From assembly GCF_014204515.1 (NCBI RefSeq), contig NZ_JACHLI010000004.1, positions 248,001 through 312,000 of the forward strand: a DNA stretch of 64,000 nt, written 5' to 3'. Positions 24,870-31,539 of the stretch are shown here, in pieces. A model generated the notes under the pieces. The model saw only the letters and a list, made by a program, of their open reading frames with translations. It ran no database searches and had not been told where the DNA came from. Each line of letters starts with the position of its first letter. Position 1 is the stretch's first letter. The DNA comes from Pseudomonas nitroreducens. Lineage in GTDB: Bacteria; Pseudomonadota; Gammaproteobacteria; Pseudomonadales; Pseudomonadaceae. A program made the position numbers and the translations under genes.

Positions 24870-25496
24870 TCAGTCGCCCTGGTGCGGGTCGTCCTGGTAG
24901 ACGAACTTGGGCATTTCCCAGTGGAAGCGGATCGCCAGCATGCGGAACAGGAAGCCGGCGAACAGGGTGATCAGCATGGCCTGCTCCTTGGGCAGGTCGA
25001 TCTGCAGGCAGATCAGGTAGCACCAGGCGCTGGCGAAGGACACGCTGGCGTACAGTTCGCGGCGGAAGATCAGCGGCACGTCATTGCAGAAGATGTCCCG
25101 CAGGATGCCGCCGAATACCCCGGTGATCACTCCGCTGACGGCGGCGATCAGCAGGCTGTGGCCCATTTCCAGGCTGACCTGGCAGCCGATCAGGGTGAAG
25201 GCCACCAGGCCCACGGCGTCCAGCGCGAGGAACAGCGAGCGCAGGTGGCGCATCAGCGGGGCGATGAACACGGTGATCAGGGCTGCTGCGGCGGTAAGCG
25301 CGAGGTACTCCGGGTGGCGTACCCAGGTCAGCGGGTAGTGGCCCAGCAGCATGTCGCGCACCGAGCCGCCACCCAGGGCGGTGACGCAGGCCACCAGCAC
25401 TACGCCGAACAGGTCCATGCTGCGCCGCCCGGCGGACAGCGCGCCGGTCATGGCTTCGGCGGTGATGGCGATGATGTAGAGAACGGTCAGCAGCAT
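24870..25496 (-). CDS. TRIC/UPF0126 (YadS-like) membrane protein
   Basis: A 208-aa polytopic membrane protein with about seven hydrophobic helices arranged as two homologous halves, each with a glycine-rich loop and Arg-Asp pair: GGGSVRDMLLG and GGILRDIFCN. These are the hallmarks of the trimeric intracellular cation channel family; bacterial members are proposed K+ channels or glycine transporters. Start is the ATG at 25496. Its stop directly abuts that of the convergent gene. The 123-base gap to 25619 shows no gene. Confidence 0.88.
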   Translation of the reverse strand: MLLTVLYIIAITAEAMTGALSAGRRSMDLFGVVLVACVTALGGGSVRDMLLGHYPLTWVRHPEYLALTAAAALITVFIAPLMRHLRSLFLALDAVGLVAFTLIGCQVSLEMGHSLLIAAVSGVITGVFGGILRDIFCNDVPLIFRRELYASVSFASAWCYLICLQIDLPKEQAMLITLFAGFLFRMLAIRFHWEMPKFVYQDDPHQGD

Positions 25497-25619
25497 GGCG
25501 AGGTCCGGCAGGAGTAGCCGGTGCGGCGATTGGCCGCCGCCCCGGAAAAAAGCGCGGATTCTAGCCCAGACACCTCAGGCCCCCAAGGGGGACGGATCGG
25601 CGCTTGCCTCGATCCTGCC

Positions 25620-26093
25620 TTACTCAATCCAGGGACCGCAGCATTTCTTCAGCTTGCCGCCCGCACCGCAGGGGCACGGATCGTTGCGGCCGAGCTTCAT
25701 CGGCACGGTGGGGTCGAGGAAGTACCAGCGGCCTTCGCGCTGGACGAATCCCGAGCATTCGCGATGGCTGTGCTCGCCATTGGCGTCGTGCCAGCGCGCG
25801 ACGAAGGTTACCCGCGCGTGTTCCGGCTGGCCGCCGAGCACTTCGTGGCTTTCCACCTCCAGGCCCAGCCAGGTGCTGCCCAGGCTCCAGGTGCGGATCG
25901 CTTCCAGGTCCAGGCCCTGTTGCTGGGCGGGCAGCGTGGTAGCGCGCAGGTAATCCACCAGGCCCAGGGCATAGGCGCTGTAGCGCGAGCGCATCAGCGC
26001 CTCGGCGGTGGGCGCGGCGACGCCGGCATGCAGGCGCCCGCAGCAGTCGGGTAATGGGCGGCCGCTGCCGCAGGGGCAGGTCGGTTCGGTCAT
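25620..26093 (-). CDS. ychJ: YchJ family protein with two SEC-C motifs
   Basis: A 157-aa protein with a SEC-C zinc motif at each end (CPCGSGRPLPDCCG near the N-terminus and GRNDPCPCGAGGKLKKCCG at the C-terminus) and a central NTF2-like YchJ domain (LMRSRYSAYALGLVDYLRATT... WLGLEV). Known only as a conserved family without proven function. The start is the ATG at 26093, MTEPTCPCGSG. It follows the DUF6231 gene with a two-base gap, so they are probably co-expressed. Confidence 0.9.
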   Translation of the reverse strand: MTEPTCPCGSGRPLPDCCGRLHAGVAAPTAEALMRSRYSAYALGLVDYLRATTLPAQQQGLDLEAIRTWSLGSTWLGLEVESHEVLGGQPEHARVTFVARWHDANGEHSHRECSGFVQREGRWYFLDPTVPMKLGRNDPCPCGAGGKLKKCCGPWIE

Positions 26094-26095
26094 GG

Positions 26096-26584
26096 TCACC
26101 ACCAGTACTTGCCGAAGTTTTGCGGGTTGGCCCAGAACTTCGCGTTGAGCCAGTCCGGGACCTGTTTGTACTCGCGCAGATCGTAGGTGAACAGGGTGAT
26201 CACCTGGGCGTCGCGCTGGAAGCGTTCGCTGGCCTGCATGGCCAGCGCGTAGAAGTCGGCGTCCTGCGCCTGCGCGGCATCGAGGTCGACCAGCACCGCC
26301 ACGCGGCTGCTGTTGAGGTTGCGGATGCCGCCCACCAGTTGCTGCGCTTCGCGGCGCGGCAGGTGCTCCAGGCAATCGGCCAGCAGCGCGAGGTCGTAGC
26401 GCTGGCCCGCCAGGTCGGCTGGCAGCGCCCCGGCGTCGGCGTGAAACAGTTCGCAATCCGGGTGCGCCGCGAGGAAGGCATCCACCGCCGGAATCTGGCT
26501 GGCGCCCACCAGCAGCAGGCGCTGCGGCGCATAGCGATCGAGCAGGGCGGCGAGGGCTTGTTGCGGGGTGCGTGATGAAATCAT
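26096..26584 (-). CDS. DUF6231-type protein with methyltransferase-like fold
   Basis: A 162-aa protein, MISSRTPQQALAALLDRYAPQRLLLVGASQIP..., with the beta-strand and glycine pattern of a Rossmann-like SAM-dependent methyltransferase (LLLVGAS, YDLALLADCLEHLPRREA) but without a full GxGxG motif. The tail is rich in Trp and Asn (WLNAKFWANPQNFGKYWW). Function unknown; the family assignment is by pattern. Directly upstream of ychJ on the same strand. Confidence 0.75.
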   Translation of the reverse strand: MISSRTPQQALAALLDRYAPQRLLLVGASQIPAVDAFLAAHPDCELFHADAGALPADLAGQRYDLALLADCLEHLPRREAQQLVGGIRNLNSSRVAVLVDLDAAQAQDADFYALAMQASERFQRDAQVITLFTYDLREYKQVPDWLNAKFWANPQNFGKYWW

Positions 26585-26723
26585 GGGACTCGTCGATGCA
26601 AAAAATAATGAACGAAGACTAGCGTGTGACACCCATATGGCCTAGTGCTGGCGCATTCTGTCAGTCACGTCTTTACTCGGTAATTGTCGGTCAAGACCCG
26701 ATCATTAGAGGAGACTTAACTTT

Positions 26724-27356
26724 ATGAGCATCAAAAGGACCGCTTTACCCCTGCTGCTGGTAAGCACGTTGCTCACCGGTTGCGCAGGGTTGCAGAAGTC
26801 CGACTGGCCGACTTGCGCCGTGGTAGGCGGTGTGGGTGGCGCAGGTTTAGGTTCCATCGAAAGCAGCGCCTGGGCGGGCTGGGGCGCCCTGATCGGTGGT
26901 GTACTGGGTGCGTCCTACTGCTGGGTGCATGGCGCCGCCGAGCAAGTGGCCGAGGTCCCGCCGCCCGCTCCGGCTCCGGAACCGGCTCCGGCTCCGCTGC
27001 CCAAGGAAGAAACCATCGTCGTGCGTGACCTGCACTTCGCCTTCGACTCGTCGAAGATCGATGCGCAGGACAAGGACAAGCTCGACACCATCGCTACCCG
27101 CCTGAAGGGTGAGGCTGCGACCACCGAGCTGAACATCGGCGGTCATACCGACAGCATCGGTACCGACGCCTACAACCAGAAACTGTCCGAGCGCCGCGCC
27201 AACGCCGTGTCCAACTACCTGGTCGATGCCGGCGTACCTGCCAGCAGCATCAAGTCGGTGGTCGGTTATGGCGAGAGCCAGCCGGTGGCGGACAACAAGA
27301 CCAAGGAAGGCCGCGCCGAAAACCGTCGCGTGGAAATCAAGATCACTCGCCAGTAA
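26724..27356 (+). CDS. OmpA-family lipoprotein with glycine-zipper region
   Basis: A 210-aa outer membrane lipoprotein: lipobox LTGC (Cys20), a glycine-zipper stretch (VVGGVGGAGLGSIESSAWAGWGALIGGVLGAS), a Pro/Ala linker (VPPPAPAPEPAPAPLP), and a C-terminal OmpA peptidoglycan-binding domain with FAFDSSKID, IGGHTDSIGTDAYN and NRRVEIKI. Good ribosome site (GAGGAG) before the ATG. Corresponds in type and position to PA1041 of PAO1. Expected to tether the outer membrane to the cell wall. Confidence 0.92.
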   Translation: MSIKRTALPLLLVSTLLTGCAGLQKSDWPTCAVVGGVGGAGLGSIESSAWAGWGALIGGVLGASYCWVHGAAEQVAEVPPPAPAPEPAPAPLPKEETIVVRDLHFAFDSSKIDAQDKDKLDTIATRLKGEAATTELNIGGHTDSIGTDAYNQKLSERRANAVSNYLVDAGVPASSIKSVVGYGESQPVADNKTKEGRAENRRVEIKITRQ

Positions 27357-27374
27357 CTTTGGCGTGATGTGCGC

Positions 27375-27399
27375 AAAGGGGGCCCTGGTGGCCCCCTTT
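27375..27399 (+). terminator. Terminator of the OmpA-like lipoprotein gene
   Basis: AAAGGGGGCC / GGCCCCCTTT hairpin 18 bases after the stop; the T-tract is short. Confidence 0.7.
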
Positions 27400-27476
27400 G
27401 TCATTCCCGGTTGCCACTGGCATCGCCCGGTGCGGAGGCGTATGTTCCCCGGCAAAGAAAAACACGGGGGCATTTC

Positions 27477-27764
27477 ATGAAAGCGTTGTTGGGGCTGGGC
27501 AAGCTGATTGCCCTGATGTTCTGGCTGGCGGTGCTGGCCAACCTGATCCAACCCTTTGCACATCCCTTCGCGCTGCTGCTCAATGCGGCCGGTGCGCTGA
27601 TCCTGCTGATCCACATCCTTGAAGTCCTGGCGCTGCGCAAGCGCCTGCAGGGCCGCCCGCATCCGGGCATGGACCGCCTGCAGATCCTGCTGTTCGGTGT
27701 CTTCCATTTCGCCACCCTGCCGCCGCCGGAAACCGCAAAAGTAGAAGGAGATACCCATGCGTAA
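27477..27764 (+). CDS. DUF1145 family small membrane protein
   Basis: A 95-aa protein with two to three hydrophobic helices (IALMFWLAVLANLIQPFAHPFALLLNAAGALILLIHILEVLAL) and a basic cytoplasmic segment, matching DUF1145. The ATG at 27477 is preceded by GGGGG. It overlaps the following collagen-like gene by eight bases, so the two are translationally coupled. Function unknown. Confidence 0.82.
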   Translation: MKALLGLGKLIALMFWLAVLANLIQPFAHPFALLLNAAGALILLIHILEVLALRKRLQGRPHPGMDRLQILLFGVFHFATLPPPETAKVEGDTHA

Positions 27765-28521
27765 ATCGCTGCTGGGCCTGGCGCTGTTCGCCCCGCTGGC
27801 CTGTTCGGCTGCCGGCACCGTCTCGGTGGAGGCCAATACCGTGCTGCGCCTGCCGGTGAAGGGCGACAGCCTGAGCCTGGATCGCATCAGCGTCGGCCCT
27901 GAGGGCGCGCTGCTGATCCCGTCGCGAGTCAAGGAGCTGAAGATCGGCGAACTGGAGCTGGCGAAGAACGCGCGGATCGGGGTGTTCCCCGGCAGCGATG
28001 CGCTGCAGATCGAGGTGCAGCACGGCAACCTCGCCGACGGCAGCGTGATCGCCGCGCAAGGCAGCTCCGGCAGTTTCGAGAAGCCCGCCAGCGCCGGCCG
28101 CAACCTGGTCCTGCGCCTGCAGGACGTGCAGGTGGACAACCTGCTGATCGACGTCCGTGGCGGTGTCGGTGCGCCCGGCTACGACGGCCTGGATGGCGGC
28201 AGCGCGCAGACTTCCGGCTGCCTGTGGGGCAGCGGGCGTTCCGCCGGTGACGGGCAGAACGGCGCCGATGGCCAGCAGGGTGCTGCTGGCGGCGTGGTGC
28301 GCCTGGAAGTGCCCGAGCAGTTCGCTGTCGAGAAGGTCAAGGTACGCCTGGAAGGCGGCGCGGGCGGAGCGGGCGGCAAGCCCGGCAAGGCCGGCCTGCC
28401 CAGCGGCAGGAAGGGCTGCTGGTTCTATTCGGTGGCGGGCGAGAAGCCCGGCGCCCGAGGCCAGGGCGGTGCGGAAGGCGCGAAGGGCGGCGAAGGTCGC
28501 CTGGACGTGAAGCGCTTCTGA
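27757..28521 (+). CDS. Exported collagen-like glycine-rich protein
   Basis: A 254-aa exported protein (signal peptide about 1-19). The first part is a beta-rich region (LRLPVKGDSLSLDRISVGPEGALLIPSRVKELKIGEL). The second half has interrupted Gly-X-Y-like tracts, such as GAPGYDGLDGGS, GDGQNGADGQQGAAGG and GGAGGAGGKPGKAGLPSG, with three cysteines between them. This is reminiscent of collagen-like surface proteins but the repeats are short. Coupled to the DUF1145 gene and ended by a strong terminator. Role unknown. Confidence 0.8.
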   Translation: MRKSLLGLALFAPLACSAAGTVSVEANTVLRLPVKGDSLSLDRISVGPEGALLIPSRVKELKIGELELAKNARIGVFPGSDALQIEVQHGNLADGSVIAAQGSSGSFEKPASAGRNLVLRLQDVQVDNLLIDVRGGVGAPGYDGLDGGSAQTSGCLWGSGRSAGDGQNGADGQQGAAGGVVRLEVPEQFAVEKVKVRLEGGAGGAGGKPGKAGLPSGRKGCWFYSVAGEKPGARGQGGAEGAKGGEGRLDVKRF

Positions 28522-28552
28522 GTCGCAGCTAGCCAGTAAGGGACTGCTCAGT

Positions 28553-28586
28553 AAAAAGCCCGTCCGGCAAGCGGACGGGCTTTTTT
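28553..28586. terminator. Bidirectional terminator
   Basis: AAAAAGCCCGTCCG / CGGACGGGCTTTTTT hairpin between the convergent collagen-like gene and the CopD-like gene. Confidence 0.92.
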
Positions 28587-28603
28587 ATGGACGGCGCGCC
28601 GTC

Positions 28604-29068
28604 TTACCAGTGCGGGCGCGCAGCAACAAAGGCCACCAGTGCCATGCCGATCAGCAGGTTCAGGCCCACGGTCTTGCGGATCCTGCCCAGCGCGGCGCCA
28701 CCGGCCGGCCAGTCCTCGGCACCGACTGCGCGGCGCAGTTCTGGCAATTGCAGCGCCTGGATGCGCAGGAACAGCGCGAGCATCGCCACATACAGTCCCA
28801 TCATCACCTGCACGTAGCGCGGCGCGCCGGCCATGCCGTTGAAGCTCAGGTGCAGCATGCCCACGCCGGTCACCGGCAGCAGGATTACCGCTGCCCACAC
28901 CCAGCGGAAGAAGCGCGGAAACACCTCCAGCCACAGCTTCAGCCGGGCCGGCGGCTCCAGCGCGGCCACCGCGGCCGGGCGCAGCACCATCCAGGCGAAG
29001 AACATGCCGCCGACCCAGACCAGGGCGGCCAGCAGGTGCAGGGCATAGACGAAGGCAAAGGGTGTCAT
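28604..29068 (-). CDS. CopD-like integral membrane protein
   Basis: A 154-aa protein with four hydrophobic helices and the N-terminal pattern HLLAALVWVGGMFFAWMVLRPAA typical of CopD/DUF2269-type membrane proteins, with conserved His in helix 1. In copper-resistance systems CopD is an inner-membrane partner of CopC; no copper genes are nearby, so the role may be different. Divergent from dinG. Confidence 0.78.
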   Translation of the reverse strand: MTPFAFVYALHLLAALVWVGGMFFAWMVLRPAAVAALEPPARLKLWLEVFPRFFRWVWAAVILLPVTGVGMLHLSFNGMAGAPRYVQVMMGLYVAMLALFLRIQALQLPELRRAVGAEDWPAGGAALGRIRKTVGLNLLIGMALVAFVAARPHW

Positions 29069-29190
29069 TCGGACGATCTCCGCTGGCGATAAAGGACAAG
29101 CGCGCTATCATAGCCGCCGATTCGAACCACTGAAAATTTATCCAGCATCCGGATGTGTCCTCGAGGCATGCTCCGGGGCCCGGGAAGTCC

Positions 29191-31335
29191 ATGCTCAGCA
29201 CCGAACTCAAAGGCACGATCCAGGGCGCCTACTCGCGCTTTCTCGAGGCCAAGGAACTCAAGCCGCGCTACGGCCAGCGCCTGATGATCGCCGAAGTCGC
29301 CAAGGTCCTGGGGACCATCGCCACTGACGAGGAAGGCCATCGCCTGGGCGATGCCGCCGTGGTCGCGGTGGAAGCCGGCACCGGCACCGGCAAGACCGTC
29401 GCCTACAGCCTTGCCGCCATCGCCTGCGCCAAGGCTGCCGGCAAGCGTCTGGTGGTCGCCACCGCCACCGTCGCCCTGCAGGAGCAGATCGTCCACAAGG
29501 ACCTGCCCGACCTGCTGCGCAACTCCGGCCTGTCGTTCAGCTTCGCCCTGGCCAAGGGCCGTGGGCGCTACATGTGCCTGTCCAAACTCGACCACCTGCT
29601 GCAGGAAGGCCAGGCGCAGAGCGCCACCGCCCAGCTGTTCGAGGAGGAAGGGTTCCGCATCGACGTCGACGAGACCTCCGCCAAGCTGTTCAACCAGATG
29701 ATCGAACGCCTGGCCGGCAACCGCTGGGACGGCGACCGCGACTCCTGGCCCGAGGCCATCGAGGACGCGCACTGGGCGCAGGTCACCACCGACCACAGCC
29801 AGTGCACCAACCGGCATTGCCCGAACTTCCAGCAGTGCGCCTTCTACAAGGCGCGCGAAGGCATGACCAAGGTCGACGTGATCGTCACCAACCATGACCT
29901 GGTGCTGGCCGACCTGGCCCTGGGCGGCGGCGCGATCCTGCCGGACCCGCGTGAAACCCTCTACGTGTTCGACGAAGGCCACCACCTGCCGGACAAGGCC
30001 ATCGGCCACTTCGCCCACTTCACCCGCCTGCGCGCCACCGCCGACTGGCTGGGCCAGGTGGAGAAGAACCTGACCAAGCTGCTGGCGCAGAACCCGCTGC
30101 CGGGCGACCTCGGCCGGCTGATCGAGCAGGTGCCGGAACTGGCCCGCGAGCTGCGCACGCACCAGCAGTTCATGTTCACCGCCTGCGAGGAGGTCGGTGA
30201 CTTCCGTGCCGGCGAGGACATGGAAGGCCGCGAGCGGCCGCGCCATCGCTTCGTCGGCGGGGTGATTCCCGAGCACATCCGCGACATGGGCATCGAGCTG
30301 AAGAAGGGCTTCTCCAAGCTCACCGACCTCTTCACCCGCCTGACCGAACTGCTCAAGGAAGCCATGGACGGGGAGGGCAGCGTCGGCATCGCCAGCCACC
30401 AGGCCGAGGAGTGGTACCCGCTGTTCGGCAGCCTGCTGTCGCGCGCCCAGGGCAACTGGGAGCTGTGGACCGCCTTCACCAGCGAAGACCCGGAAGACAG
30501 CCCGCCCATGGCGCGCTGGCTGACCCTGGCCGAGAGCGGCACCTTCTACGACATCGAGGCCAACGCCAGCCCGATCCTCGCCGCCGAGACCCTGCGCCGC
30601 AACCTGTGGAACGTGGCCTATGGCGTGCTGGTGACCTCCGCGACCCTCACCGCACTGGGCACCTTCGACCGCTACCGCATGCGCGCCGGCCTGCCACGCG
30701 CCGCCGTTACCGCCGTGGTGCCGAGCCCGTTCCACCATGCCGACGCCGGTGTGTTGCGGGTACCCGACCTCAAGGCCGACCCGCGCGACGCTGCCGCCCA
30801 TACCGCGGCGATCATCCGCGAGCTGCCGGAGATAGTCGAAGGCTCGCGCGGTTCGCTGATCCTGTTCTCCTCGCGCAAGCAGATGCAGGAAGTCTTCGAC
30901 GGTCTCGACCGAGACTGGCGCAAGCGCGTGCTGATCCAGGGCAACCTGTCCAAGCAGGAAACCCTGAACAAGCACCGCTCCCGCGTCGACGACGGCGAGC
31001 CGAGCGTGCTGTTCGGCCTGGCCAGCTTCTCCGAAGGCGTGGACCTGCCCGGCGCCTACTGCGAACACGTGGTGATCGCCAAGATTCCCTTTGCCGTGCC
31101 GGATGACCCGGTGGAAGCGGCGCTGTCGGAATGGATCGAGGCGCGCGGCGGCAATCCGTTCATGGAGATCGCCGTGCCCGACGCTTCGCTGCGCCTGGTG
31201 CAGGCCTGCGGCCGCCTGCTGCGCACCGAGCAGGACCGCGGCACCATCACGCTGCTGGACCGCCGCGTGGTGACGCAGCGTTACGGCAAGGCCATTCTTA
31301 ATGCGTTACCCCCATTCCGCCGCGAAATAGCTTGA
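29191..31335 (+). CDS. dinG: ATP-dependent DNA helicase DinG
   Basis: Superfamily 2, XPD-like 5'-3' helicase acting in DNA repair and R-loop or replication-conflict resolution. In the 714-aa protein Walker A is AGTGTGKT at 62-69, the [4Fe-4S] ligands are Cys129, Cys205, Cys210 and Cys216, the DEAH box is DEGH at 261-264, and the C-terminal motifs SEGVDLPGAYCEHV and QACGRLLRTEQDRG are present. The ATG at 29191 (MLSTELKGTIQ) has GGGAAG upstream; the longer open frame is not needed. Followed by an inverted repeat that may terminate transcription. Confidence 0.96.
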   Translation: MLSTELKGTIQGAYSRFLEAKELKPRYGQRLMIAEVAKVLGTIATDEEGHRLGDAAVVAVEAGTGTGKTVAYSLAAIACAKAAGKRLVVATATVALQEQIVHKDLPDLLRNSGLSFSFALAKGRGRYMCLSKLDHLLQEGQAQSATAQLFEEEGFRIDVDETSAKLFNQMIERLAGNRWDGDRDSWPEAIEDAHWAQVTTDHSQCTNRHCPNFQQCAFYKAREGMTKVDVIVTNHDLVLADLALGGGAILPDPRETLYVFDEGHHLPDKAIGHFAHFTRLRATADWLGQVEKNLTKLLAQNPLPGDLGRLIEQVPELARELRTHQQFMFTACEEVGDFRAGEDMEGRERPRHRFVGGVIPEHIRDMGIELKKGFSKLTDLFTRLTELLKEAMDGEGSVGIASHQAEEWYPLFGSLLSRAQGNWELWTAFTSEDPEDSPPMARWLTLAESGTFYDIEANASPILAAETLRRNLWNVAYGVLVTSATLTALGTFDRYRMRAGLPRAAVTAVVPSPFHHADAGVLRVPDLKADPRDAAAHTAAIIRELPEIVEGSRGSLILFSSRKQMQEVFDGLDRDWRKRVLIQGNLSKQETLNKHRSRVDDGEPSVLFGLASFSEGVDLPGAYCEHVVIAKIPFAVPDDPVEAALSEWIEARGGNPFMEIAVPDASLRLVQACGRLLRTEQDRGTITLLDRRVVTQRYGKAILNALPPFRREIA

Positions 31336-31373
31336 TCAGAGTTTGATCAGCTGCGCGTCGGCATAACTGCGTT

Positions 31374-31432
31374 GGAAGCTGGCCCGTGATGCTCATTTAC
31401 TGCGTGTAAACTCCGCTCCCGGGCCAGCTTCC
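31374..31432. repeat. Inverted repeat downstream of dinG
   Basis: GGAAGCTGGCCCG (31374-31386) and its exact complement (31420-31432) surround 33 bases containing TTTACTGCGTGTAAA, itself palindromic at its ends. The 204-base gap 31336-31539 otherwise shows no gene. It could be a terminator without a T-tract or a dispersed Pseudomonas repeat. Confidence 0.6.
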
Positions 31433-31539
31433 GCCTTGTTCTGCTCTAGCTCGCAAGATCCTTGAGCTCTGAGCGGATAATGCTTCCTGGTTGAACCAAA
31501 CGACCGCCTTGAGGCGGCGTGTAGTAAGGACAAGGACAC

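Noticed and set aside
29065..31068. Long open frame opposite dinG
   Set aside because: Antisense shadow of a gene with all helicase motifs; composition Val/Gly/Ala-rich and low complexity.
31336..31539. Possible tRNA or small RNA in the gap after dinG
   Set aside because: No cloverleaf could be fitted; only an inverted repeat is visible.
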